DNA of 64,000 nt, taken from assembly GCA_030141585.1 (NCBI GenBank), contig JAQIFP010000006.1:114270-178269 (forward strand), in the 5' to 3' direction. Below the pieces are notes generated by a model. The model was not told the DNA's origin and searched no databases. It was given only the letters and a program-made list of their open reading frames with translations. Position numbers and translations under genes: made by a program. The stretch's first letter is position 1. The number at the start of each line of letters is the position of its first letter. Below are positions 12,161 through 25,220 of the stretch, in pieces. The DNA comes from Ophryocystis elektroscirrha (lineage: Eukaryota; Apicomplexa; Conoidasida; Neogregarinorida; Ophryocystidae).

Positions 12161-14072
12161 ATGGGAAAAAAACCACACACTGATATTCCGTCTGATAATA
12201 CGGATTATATAGATATAAATGAGCATAAAGAAGAATTAAGAAAATTAAAAGAAACTGACCCTAGTTTCTATAATTTTTTACTTGAAAATGATTCTGATTT
12301 GATAAATTTTGATGACGAAGTAGAAGAAGAGAACGAGGAGGAAAAAGAGGAGGACAAAGAAGAGGACAAAGAACAAACTCGAAAAAAAAGAAAATTAAAT
12401 AATATCAATGAAATAACCGAACAAACTTTTACAAAAATATTAAACGAGAGTTCAGAGTCTTTTAAGAAACTTACACTATTAATTAGCTGTTATAGAAATG
12501 CAGTTAGGTCACTACTTTCGGAAGAACACTTAGACACCAAAAAGTATCAAAATTTGACCAAAGATCAGATATATAACATAAACCCGGATTTAGCAGCGCA
12601 TATCGTAATTTCAACAATACCAAATTTCGTGGATACTTTGAAAGATAATTTAAATGTTAAAGAGATTAAAATACCTAAAAAAGTCCCTAAAAAATATATA
12701 AACCTAATCCAAAGTTTTTGGGTCAATACTTGCTTTTTATTGAATGAATATGCTTACAAAATATCTCTTAATAAAGACTTTTTTCTTGTAAGCTATTAGC
12801 CCAATATAGTTGTGAACAATTTGTGTATATAAAAGGATATGCATGTATAGGCCTATCAGTATACAAATTAAAATAAATATTTGTGTTGTATATTTGTATT
12901 AATATTTGTATTTTCTGTTGATTATAGTATATACATATATATACACATTTCAATATATCTAAGTATAAATACATATGAATATATGTATACATACACATAC
13001 GTAAATATACACATACACATATATACATAAATATATACATAACTTTTTTCTACATTGATATTGATTTAATATGCGTATATATGAATATCAATATAATATT
13101 ATGACGTATCTTATAATTATCACATATGGGCATACATTAGTTTTGTCTATGTATGCTACAGTTATATACTAAATATATAATATATTATAAATTACGTATA
13201 ATACTAAATTTTGCAATGTGCTTATAAATATATATATATATATATTTATGATGTATAATATTTTAATATCTTTATATTTTATATTATAATATAGTTATGG
13301 TATATATATTTATAATTATTAGATATATATATATATATTGAAGATTTATTTAGTTTGATTTTAGACATTAATAAGGTTAATTTCTCAATATGACACTTTA
13401 AAATGGACTTTCTGCATTCCAAGGAGGGTACAAAATTCTCTGGAAAAAGTATTGATTAAAATATTTTTTAATCCCTGGAGAATAAGGAATGCAGATGCTG
13501 AGTTATCCGCTTCAATTTTTGCCTCTATAGAGCTATATATTTTGATTTTAGGCAAATTAGATTATTATGGAGAAGAATCGAAAAATGAGTCTAGAAAAAT
13601 TGCATTTGAAGCTCAAGAAAATTTGTTGCGTAGTTGCATGAAAGCTTTTTTCAATCTTATCACTTGTGTTGGTTATTCTTGGAAGAATGCTTTGGGAACG
13701 GAACAAACTATCATTTTTTTAACACATCTTCACGAAATTGTACAGCCTAAATTATTGTTTAAAGTACTATACAATTATACACGACAGATCGCTATGACTA
13801 TTCGCAATAACGTTCTTGCACGTTCTCAAGGTGCTAAAAAAAAAGCTCAAGAATCGGAAACAAAATCCACTGAGAAGTAATTTCTTATATATATATATAT
13901 ATATATATATCGCATTATATATTATGTATACGATTGCATCACGTTCCACGTCGTTATATTTGATCTATTTCAATATATATATACTCACATGTATATATAT
14001 GTATGTATCTATAGTTAAATGTGTATAAATATTTCTATTTATACATGTGTATATATATTCCTTTATATTTAC

Positions 14073-14125
<53 letters not shown>

Positions 14126-14693
14126 CATTAAATTATATTTACATGTGTATATATATTTATTTATATTTACATTTATATATTTGTTTATGTTTACATGTGT
14201 ATATATGTATAAATACACTTATATAGTGATAGTTTCGGTAATAAATAAAGACTTATTATTTGATTACTTAGTATACATTAAATGATATTGTTTCTTTTGG
14301 CATAGAATGAAGAAAACGGCTCAGAATTTATATAGTTGGTCTTTTATATCAACTTTAAGTTTAATTTCCCGAATTATTTGCTCTTCCTATAAGAAACATT
14401 CACAAATCCCGGAATTAGTCAACCCTTTCACAATAGTTGTCCTTGGTGCTACCAACTCTGTTTTGCAATCTGTGGTATGATTTCTTGCTTTTATGCTATT
14501 TGTAATGAGCAACTTATGTATTGATGAGTTTTCACACTCAGGTTGAGCCATAAATTGCATACATGATAAAAAAAAGTACATATATATAAATATACGTATA
14601 AATATATATATATATATATATATTTATATAAAGGAATAAGTATATATATTGGATATTTTTGTAAACATGTTCGCGAATAAATATTTAAGTATA

Positions 14694-14724
<31 letters not shown>

Positions 14725-16209
14725 TTTATGTGTACATAAGTTGAATACATAGATTATTATAACATACTTGATTAGCTAATCTGTTTAAATGTGATTATTT
14801 GCAGCAACATGCGCCTTGGACGCTGCATTGTCTTTTCTTGATATGCGATATAATGGAAAAATTGTCGTTATTTATCCCAATAGGATCGCACTTGATTACG
14901 TTGGGTGAAACGCTCATAAATCATTTGAAAAAATTGCTTCATGAGCCCAAAATAGTGAAAAAAGTCAAAAAACAGAAATACAAAAATTTAAAGAGCGTCT
15001 CTGCTGAATTTGAAGGGAAAAAAATTGTTCTAGAAACAGATTCATCTAAACAGAGATTAGTGTTGAAACCTGCAGATTTAGATGTATTTGTTATTTTGAA
15101 TAATAGTCAGTTGCAAAACCCCTCAACAGCTGAAGCTTTAATCACTCGCTGGATAGATCTAATCATTACCTACTCAGCTCTTTTAGTGCACCATCCTTCT
15201 TTCCCAGAAACAATTACACCCATAGAATACCACGTCAAGCGTCTATCAAAAATTAACGTAGGTTTACATTCTATTATTATAAATTGTTATATACTATGAA
15301 ACAAATACGTAAATATACATTAATAAATATAAACATATAAATATACATATATATATATAAATATAATAATATGCATATATAGATATATACTATATAAATA
15401 TACATATATAAATATACATACATGAATATACACATATAAATATACATATATGTATATACATATATAAATATACACATATAAATATACACATATAAATATA
15501 CATATATATTTATTTTATTAAAAAATATATATATACATGTATATATTTGTGTGTGTATATTTTGCGGAAATTTGATTATATTATGCATATTATATGTATC
15601 CAAAATGCTCACAATTAATGTCATTTGTAGTATTACTGTTGATAATATAAACTTGCTATACTTAAAGATCTGAATAGACAAAGTTACAGTTATTGTGTAT
15701 ATTTTATATTATATATGACAAATACATATAATACTCATTATCATTTATTATCAAAAAAAAATTATAAAATATATAAAAATCTTTATGAACTAAGTCATAT
15801 ATACATTACACAAGAAATACTGGAGTTTAAGTTAAATTATGTAATTTTTGAGCATGTTTAGTCTTCTTGTTTCATTCAATAAAACAATAGATTAATGATT
15901 TAATACAATTAACTACTATGTATATTTATTTACCTCACACAGAGTTGGCATGCTCGAAATAATATGAAGCAATTATTGAGCGCAATCCACTCCTCTAAAC
16001 AATATGTTGTTGAAAGAAGAAAAACTTTGATACCCGAAAGTAAGCCTCCCGAATTACTCTATATGGACAATGTCAATTGTGCCCTCACCCAAGAACGTCA
16101 AAAAATTCTTGAGCAAAAAATTAAAAAGTTCAAATTATACTCATCTCCACTTAATTTAGGTAACATACTTTAATTATAATTACTAATATATAAAGTATTT
16201 AATATTCGC

Positions 16210-16253
<44 letters not shown>

Positions 16254-16571
16254 TATATAGTAAATAAATATATAAATATATATGTTATATATTTTAAGTA
16301 ATGTGATGGGGTTACGTTTTTGTCAAATGTTGTAATTTGAGTTTACTATGATATTTATTCTAACAGAAAAAAATGAGGATGAGTTAAACGTTCAAAATGA
16401 AGATAATTTAGAACAAGAATACGAAATAAGCGATAGAAATACTGATAATGACAACGAAAATTTTGATCAAGTACATTAAATTATCTTAATATCTATTTTT
16501 AGCATTTGAGCGACGAGGCTGGTAGCGAAAATTCTGTATTCACACTTGATTCTAGTGAAGAATCTGATTGA
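12161..16571 (+). CDS. NOC2: Nucleolar complex protein 2 (NOC2) homologue
   Basis: Ribosome biogenesis factor that, with NOC1 or NOC3, escorts pre-60S particles from nucleolus to nucleoplasm. It starts at ATG 12161. Exon 1 (12161-12787) carries the family's N-terminal signature (ELRKLKETDPSFYNFLLEND), a Glu/Lys-rich acidic block, and FKKLTLLISCYRNAVRSLL. Exon 2 runs from about 13367 to 13878. Exon 3 (about 14307-14477) contains LYSWSFISTLSLISRII, typical of the NOC2 core. Exon 4 is about 14804-15255. Exon 5 (about 15943-16160) contains MKQLLSAIHSSKQYVVERR. Two acidic C-terminal exons end at TGA 16569-16571. The last intron, 16471-16502, is 32 nt. The others are 300-700 nt and full of TA microsatellites. 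Phases agree at all junctions checked. Confidence 0.85.
12788..13366 (+). other. Long NOC2 intron with microsatellites
   Basis: Intron from GTAAGC to TTTTAG, with ACATATAT- and TA-type repeats around 12920-13040 and 13230-13340. No coding sequence is recognised. Confidence 0.6.
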
Positions 16572-16684
16572 AACATTAATAAAAACATTTGTTTAATTTA
16601 AGTTTTGTATTTTTTTTTGTTTTCTTTGGATAACAGTTAAATATTTATGAAGTGCCTATTTAAATATTTATTATGGGGTAAAAA

Positions 16685-18917
16685 ATGAATAATCGGACTT
16701 ATGAAAAGAAAAAGCGTTTACATGTATGAAACATTATATAAACACTGAAAAACCTAATCTGTTTCGTTTTTTCTTTATTTTTTGTTATTTTTTAGAGAAA
16801 TGAAACAGTCCTTCCCCCTCATTTAGACTCAGTGCACATTTCAACTAGACCATTCAGGTAATTATAACTAATAAGATGTATAAAATATTTTTCACTTGTT
16901 AAAATTTATGATACTTATTGAATAATCTACGATTTTTCGATATTTTGTTCCAGAATAGAAAAAAAAAAATGTTTAAATTTTAAAAATATACACTGTTAGA
17001 GAAAATTTTTGTGCATTTGTTCATTTATATTAATTTTTCATTTTAATATAGCTTTAAATAAAAGAAAGAATAAGTTCATGTTCATTGTTGCTTATCAATT
17101 AATTTATTTTATAAACAAATATATAAATAATTTGGTCAGTACAATTATTTCTTGTAAATTATAGAAATATCACTGGATCTCGTTTATCAACAAATACAGA
17201 AAACGTTAAACAGGATGATTTATGGCATCATTCCAAAGACAAAAATGAGTTATCCAAAGATGTTGGGGATAACAAGGAAGATTCAGGTAAAAATTCACGT
17301 GAATACTCAATTAGCATTGTTATAATTAATTTTATTACATGTGATATATAGTTCATATATGCATGATTTTGTTATAAATTTCGATCAATATTAATTCTAT
17401 ATATATATAAATATACTTAATATATAGTATTAGTTATATATTAATTGTATGTTTGAGTTGTATTAATTTATCAAAAATGTTATAACCTATGATTACTCTG
17501 AAAATAATTGTATAGTATTGTTATATATAATCATAACACATATACATATATATATATTTATATATGTATATATATATATTTATATATATATATATTTTTA
17601 TATATGTATATATATATATATATATTCATATATTTGTATATTTTCATATTTTTATTAAGTTAAGCAAATTGATGCAGAGCATTCAGTAAATAATTTCAAA
17701 GAAAATATTCAAAATAAGGATATAAGTTACGGAGAATGTAAGCATGATAATATCAATTAAATTGATAGATGGAAAAAATGGAGATAATATGGATACAAGT
17801 CATGACAAAGAAGCATCAGGAGTTAAATATCAAAGGTCCTTAAAACATATATCAAAAAAAAATGATGTTCCGTCCACAAGTTTGCCTAAAAACATAGCAG
17901 GTCAAGATTATAGTTTAGAAAAGAGGAATGTTGAAGACAAAAGTATGCGAAAGTGTTCATGTGTATATGAAATACCCCAATCGGAAAATAAATTTCAAAA
18001 ATACATGCCTCATGGAAAGTATATAGCTCATAATTCTGCTGAAGATCAGAAAATGTTCTTCCCCATGAGTAATATGGAACAAACAGATGCTCCTATAAAA
18101 TCAATAGGAAATTATATGGAACATTACCACACACAAAGACCATACGTTCATGATTGTATAGAATGTAAAAATCATATTTATTTGCTCAATAACAAATATC
18201 CACATTCGCATACATGTAGCCATACACATGAAAATTCCTCTATAGTGAATAGATACAATAATTTCCCTAAAGATAATAGTGTATATATCCCCCATTGTAA
18301 CAAAGATATGCATATGTGCCATTTACACCCTATAGAGCAAAGATCAACCATATCTCAACTGTCAGATATTCCTTCTAATGGAAATTCATCGTATCGTAGA
18401 TATACATACCCGCCCTCAGATAAGCAGTCAGATAATAGACCTTCGGTCAAACAGTTCCAAAAAGAATCTCATTTTATTAGCCTTAAGCCTTCGGGAAGTG
18501 AATTTACTCGAAACATTGAAAAACCTACAGAAGACCTTCAAATAGTCAAAAAGGGTACTATGCGATATAATGATTCTCAAGCAAATGATGTTCCAGTAAA
18601 CCATCAGTTACACCATTTGCCTAACTTACAATCAACTGTGACTTTACGGCCTCCACCTCTTTTCGAAAAACCTGATATATGTATTAAATGTAATAAATCT
18701 ATTTACACCGATCAATTCTTGCCTAATTCTTCAGAAGAATTACGTGTTGTACAGTACTCCACTTTTTCAAATAACAACTCTCAACAGTCTAAGCTTGGTC
18801 TAAACACTCAGTCAACGGTTTGTCTAGTTTTACACATTAGAGATATTAGTCTATTTATATAGACTGCTTGTACTTAATAGACGTATACATACATAAGCGC
18901 TTTCACTTATCAGTATT

Positions 18918-18955
<38 letters not shown>

Positions 18956-21900
18956 CTTATCAAGCCTTTCATTTAAAATCATTGATTATTCTCCTTAAAT
19001 GTATATTAATATACCTTAATGTGATTTGTATAGTTAATAAATTTACCTGGAGTTGTTTCGTTTATGGGATATCTTTCATAGTTAAATTTATTTATTAATA
19101 AAAAATTAATCAATATGTAAATATGTCTATATATATACATATATATATATATATATTTATATTATATTAAATAAAATTTTTACATTGGTTCCTTTTTTAG
19201 AACGATACCTTCGTTATAAATGAATTCAATAACCCTTATGAAAGTTCCAGAAATGAAGCGAAAATTAATCACAAAGAAAATGTTTACACTCAAAAACCTT
19301 TCAATCAATGTTACGAGTCTCAAGATAATTTAAAAGTAGTGGATTTTAAGAATGACAGAAAAAGATTTAAACTAGAACAATATGAAAATATGCATGTATA
19401 TGGTGTTTCCAAGAAATTACCAAGAGAAGAACAATTTCTAGTTAATTTACCAAACGAAAATGATCCACCTAAGTTAGTAATTATGTGTCAAGTGCCTGCA
19501 ACTGGAGCCGCCTTATTAAAGAAAACGTCTCCATTGCGTGCCCCTCCTAGTAGTAAAAAAATTTAGTATAGTTTTATTTTCAATTAGGGCGCAGTTTAAT
19601 TCCTCGTAAACCCCCTAAAAATCCTTCAACTGGGTTTCTCAAAGATGAACCTGATTTACCCAAATATCGTCCTTTGACAAACCCACTTAGTCGCCCTGTT
19701 ATAGAGACTGATGTTTCTAATAAAATCATTACTCAACCTTATACCCATGATGAGTTTAAGACTCCTGATCGGGCTCACTTTTTAATTAAAAATAATACCT
19801 TTACCAAGAATGGTACGTTATTTATTTATTTAATATATACTGGCATACAGTTGTTTTAATTAAATGTATACGCACTCGAGCTAGCTATAAAACTAAATAT
19901 GATAAATTAAATGCGTATAAATATGTTTGTATATACTTTTACAATTTTTCATATATTACTTATTAGAAGAATGGATTTCTGAACTCCCTGAACACTTCCG
20001 TATACTCAAGACTTTTATGTATCAATCGTTCTCCCAAACCTCAACTATAGACAGTGTCACTGTTGGTACTCGGGTGTGTGCCTGGGTATGGGATGTCTTA
20101 CAAAGCTCGGTTATTTGGCAAGGTAAATTATTTGATGATGATGATAATTATTTTTAAATAGAGTGCCTTGAAAGAGTTTTATTAATTGAAGGAAAAAGTA
20201 TTCCTATTTGGCTAAATGGAAACAAATTATATTTTCTTCCTCACAATGCTACATTCCTTATTTCGTGTTATTTGTTGGAAGCATCATCAATGTTTGAAAA
20301 ATCTCTTAAGGATACAGTAAATCGTACATATGAAATAACTCAAAGAGATGAGTTACGCCAAAGAATGCAAATGGAACAACATATTTTGTCTGTATTTGGT
20401 AAATAATATAAATTAAATAAATATATTTTAATATATTATCAAAATAAATTATTATATATATATATATATATATAAAAGCGTTTAAATTGTTGGAATTTTT
20501 ATATGAAACAAATTATAAAGAACGTAATACACATATATATGTATATATATGTATAGTTATATACATATTTATATGTATTTATATATACATACACGTATTA
20601 TATGCATATACATATATATATAATATATTTATATATAAATGATATTTTAAAATATTAATATTACAAATATAAAATAAATTTGTATATATGCACATAAATC
20701 AAATTGTCTCTAATATGTATAAACTTTGAGTTTTGACTAAGTTAAACATATATATTCCTTAGTTTTGATTTGATTATTTGATTATTTTACAGCGAAAGAA
20801 GTGATACAAAAGTGGATACAGTCAATCAGAAATCACATTTTAGAGTCTGATGTAACACATACGCCTTTCACATTATACAGCGGATTAAATAAAATGATCT
20901 CGGAACATAAGAACAACACAGATTAGTAGGTTTTAGTTTATAAACAATTTGTATGATATTAAAAACTTGATTATTTTCAGTATTAAACGTGTTTATAACC
21001 AAGTCACAAGTTTGTCAACTTATTTAGTTGAGAATAATATACAAGTCGAAGATCAAAGTGATTATAATGAAAGTATTTCTTTGGATTCATTGCTACAAGT
21101 ATGAAACATCGTTATGATTTAGTGTACAATTAAATTGAGTTAGAAAACATTATTACTCATAATACATACAAAAATAATTCAAAATTAACAGTTCTATTAA
21201 TTACATTATACAAAATTAACTTTTTATTTGTAAGTAAATTTAGATTGTCGAACTAACCGCTTAATATGTAGTATATACTAAGTGTAATACTAATATAATT
21301 ACATTATTGTATTTAAATTAAATAATTAATATACAATAATTATATAATATAAATATAAAATTTGTTATATAATTTATAAACATATTTTTTTTTTATTTTT
21401 ACTTATGAGATACTCCTTTTTTGCTCTTTTGATATGTTCACATATTGGTTATATCAATAGCTTTGCTTTCTGTCTATTTTTGTATTTATTCTTTTATCAG
21501 AAAATTGAAGATAAAATGAAAGAGTTACAAATAGATAATACCGTTGAGAGTATGGAGAAGGATCCACAGCAAGAAATTCTTTCAGAAACTAATAAACTAC
21601 TTATGGAGCAAAAAATTAATTGTTTTGCTATTTTTCAATTAGAGAGAAAGAGGCAACTAAAAGTACGAGAAGATTTGCGTCAAAGGGTATTCAAAGAAAT
21701 TTTTAATAAATTGTTATAGTTTATCAATTTAGAGGAAGTAAAACGAAAATGGATTCAAGTTTTATCTTTATACACAAAACAAGTATTTATATAAAATATA
21801 GCAGTTTATCAAGAAATTTATTAAGAAAATTGAAAACACTTATTTATCCAGTCTTATACTTATACTTGGCATTACATATTTATATTTATATATATATATA

Positions 21901-23258
21901 TATAATTTATATGTAAAATAATAGTTATGTTGATTAATTTCTCATATACTTTTTTCAGACTGTACAACAATTTGCGGAGACACGTCAAAAACAACGGCAA
22001 TATCTTCACAATTTAATAAATACAGATCATATAAATGCTCAATCTCAAACTTTACTTTTTTGTCCCAAATGTTATTTTCCTGTCCCCAATGCCTCTTTGA
22101 ATCACCCCCAAGTTACAAAGCGAAGATCTTCAGTATACCGTGCTAGTAAACGATTAACTATGCGTATGTCAATTGAGGCACCATGGAATAGTTTAAAAAA
22201 AACTGAATCAGAATCCACGTGTTTCTGCCCTCATTGTGGGAATCATTTCGACGTTCCATTTAAAACTTCAGATTTACTCAATATAATGCCGCAAAAAGAC
22301 GTCAGAAGACGTTCAACCGCAAACCCTTTCTTATCATCTTCCCGGAGATCAACTGGATATTTAGAACAACAGTCACCTCAAAAGTCGCCTTCACTCAAAA
22401 TTAAGTCTCCTGAAAAACCTGAAATAACTGAACCGTAAGTTTATATTTCAAACTATTTAATTATGATTTACCTTCTATATATATATGCCTGTATATATAT
22501 ACACTAAAATACATTTATTAATATTTATTAATTAAAAAGAAGTTTTATGCAGCCTATATGTCTACTCAATAATATATATATATATATATATGAGATGAAC
22601 ATCAGTGATATATTATTGAAATGTACACCGCGTAATATGCATATTTTAATTTGTTTAAAAAAATTTATTATATTCCCAATAATATTATAATTAAATTATA
22701 TAAAAAAAAACTTTTCCACATATCACCTTTTTTCTTATAAAGTATTAGCTAGTTTAAATTATTATTACTAATAGAAAAAAGTTGTGCAGTTATTTGAAAT
22801 AATATTTGTATAATAAATTCTGTTAATTTATAAATTATAGAGAAAAACCAACATGCTGGAATTTGTCGAAAAAACAGCTTCTTTCAAATATTCAGCATTC
22901 AGCTGTAGCACGTCGTGTAGGCGTATTAGGTTTATTGTCTTCAAAGTCAAGTATTGAAGAATCAAATGTGATTGCCACAGAAAAAGATACCATTCATTTG
23001 GAGACTGGTAATTTGAGTGAAAAAATAACCATAAATTCTCCATTCTTACCTAAAAGAGAGTCTACAAATGTTTTAGATACAGTTGATCAACTCCTAACTA
23101 CTCCTACAGATCGTACTGCACTGTCTGCAAATAGATTAGACGATACTATGGAAAATCTTCCAGAACTCCAAAAAAATGATTGGAATAAACAAAGAAGAAG
23201 AAAAACGTGGAGTTTTACCACACGCTTGAAAGGTCGAGCTATTCCAGCAATTTCCTGA
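16685..23258 (+). CDS. Large Cys/His-rich and coiled-coil protein, unrecognised
   Basis: A chain of exons from ATG 16685 to the stop at 23258 stays in phase: 16685-16723, 16796-16858, 17165-17286, 17678-17737, 17769-18817, 19201-19552, 19588 onward, then about ten more exons through 19.9-23.2 kb. Introns of 31 (17738-17768), 35 (19553-19587), 39 (near 20121) and 33 nt (near 21689) are present. The large exon at 17.8-18.8 kb is a disordered, His- and Cys-rich region with several CxC or CxxC pairs (KCSCVYE, HDCIECKNH, HSHTCSHTH, CIKCNKSIY). The middle section (about 19.97-21.8 kb) is helical and probably coiled coil, with ELRQRMQMEQHIL and VREDLRQR. Two further CxxC pairs, FCPKCYFPV and CFCPHCGNHF, lie in the exon at 21.96-22.44 kb and look like one four-cysteine zinc site. 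The C-terminus is basic. A split into two genes cannot be excluded. No family recognised. Confidence 0.55.
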
Positions 23259-23429
23259 TATGTTTTAAGTCAATCATTTTTTTTATTAAATTATAATCAT
23301 TCTAAATAACGCAAAAATTAGTTTTTTACCCAAATCAAAGTCGCTTAAATTATTTTTTTGAGAAATTTCTGAAAGTAAAGGCAACCTTTTCTTTTGTGTA
23401 GTTTGAATCTATTTTATTGATTACTTCGT

Positions 23430-25081
23430 ATGGGTGACGGAATTGATTGGCCAGGGTTACTTAAATGGTCTATATCTCAATCTGGTAATATAATTTTACT
23501 ATACTAATTTTTTCTTACACACACATATATCTTGATATAAGAAATGGTGACTCTAATATTCCATTCAAGTATATTAGATATTTTTTAAGTATATATAAAT
23601 TTTTAGTATCTATATTGAAAAATTATTAAATTTAATTAATATAAATGTATTTGAAAGTTTTAATTGTCTTACAAGCTATAAAGTTAATTAAGTTTATAAG
23701 CATATATGCCATAGTTTATGAATTGTTTTTTGAAAAAGATGGTACGACTAAACCAACCCCAATGTCTTTGGAGAGATTCAAATTCCTGGAAAGGGCTATT
23801 AAAGAAGCAATGAAGTTATATAAAGATCCCATTGATTTAGTAAAAGAATCTGTAGAGAAAATTCAGAAAGAAAACTTGTCAAGTAAAAAGGGAAAAGTTG
23901 TATATTTATATTTAAAGATGAGGATTTGAATGTTGTATTACAAGTTATAAACAACTGTGTGGATGAGCATCCAGAAATTTCTCGATTACTCACCAAGTAA
24001 AAATAAAATAGCTCATATTTTGTTGTGGTTTTGCTAAAATATCTACAAATAGAAAATAAATTATTATGATTTTGTTTATAGTGTTAATACATCTTAATAT
24101 AAAGTATATATAATCTAATACAGTCTATATATTAATATTTACATAGGCTAGGGTTAACTCCAATACTAATAAATTTTATTATTTCACCTTACGAAGAAGT
24201 TGCGCAGAATTCTTTAAAAGTACGTAATTGTATCCTGCATTTATGATTAGATATTAGCTTTTACTTTGTCCAATAATCTAAACGTTCAAAAAGATGCTTG
24301 GAACTTGGGTTGTTTAGATGTTCTTATAAATAAAAAAAATTTGGTGTCTGGATCAGAATGGAGCGTTTTATGCGCTTTATTACGCCATGCTGAAGATATT
24401 GAAAAAGTATAACGATATTTGATTATTATTTTTCAAGGATTTTTTAAATAATTATGATGGGTTAAATTTGTTGTTGCAAGGATTACAATCCGGGGATAAT
24501 AAGGTATGATAATAAAATATTTCCATCAGCGGAAATAGATTATAAGGAAATGTGGAACTATTTTACAGCATCTGGCTTTTGATAAAATCTTAAATACCGA
24601 TCTACTGACACAAACTGAAATTCCCAAAATCTTGTGCGAATTGATAGACCATTCTAAACACTCTTTCGGTAATTGAAGCGTATATTTTTTCTAATTTGAA
24701 CCACTTATGAAATATTTTATTTAGTTTCATAGTATGTATATTAATTGATAATGGGTTGGTGTGAACTACCCAAAAATCATATTAAATTACTCAAATCTAT
24801 ATTTATCACATACATATGCATATATTGATGTTTTACGCTTTTTTTCTAGATGTATCCACATCCGAAGTCTTATTAGAAGCTATCAAATCAATTATAATTG
24901 AGAAACACATACCACGCTCAGTGTAAGTGTATACTTTTATTAAAATTTCATAAGTCATGAGAGAACCTGGATCCGAAAATTAATTGACGAAAGAATTGCA
25001 AGTATTGATCCTTCAAATGAATCTAGACAGCATGAAATCGAAATATGCTCTGAAATTCTGAGTTTTATCACAAATAATTAA
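23430..25081 (+). CDS. FES1: Hsp70 nucleotide exchange factor, Fes1/HspBP1 family
   Basis: Cytosolic armadillo-type nucleotide exchange factor for Hsp70. ATG 23430 begins MGDGIDWPGLLKWSISQS, matching the family's conserved LLKWSI-S opening. The exon from 23739 continues DGTTKPTPMSLERFKFLERAI. Later exons give the repeats, with EVAQNSLKILAFTLSNN, KDAWNLGCLDVL and EWSVLCALLRHAEDIEK. The last exon ends ILSFITNN and stops at 25079-25081. Small introns of 35 (after NLS, near 23882), 31 (after AQNSLK) and 31 nt (after DIEK) are required to keep the frame, alongside longer ones. Overall about 270 aa, close to the usual size for Fes1. The repeat character and N-terminus make the assignment good. Confidence 0.75.
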
Positions 25082-25220
25082 ATTAAGTTGTTTTTTAAAT
25101 TTTCTTTAACTACCACCTATACATATATTTATATAATGTAGAAAAATACAATTTTTTTTTAAAAGAGAATTTTGCTCAATTAGTATGAACAGTTAATTCT
25201 TTGTGCAATGGAAAACAATT

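Noticed and set aside
18101..18322. Minus-strand 73-codon frame inside the Cys/His-rich exon
   Set aside because: Opposite a long coding exon with clean phase on the plus strand.
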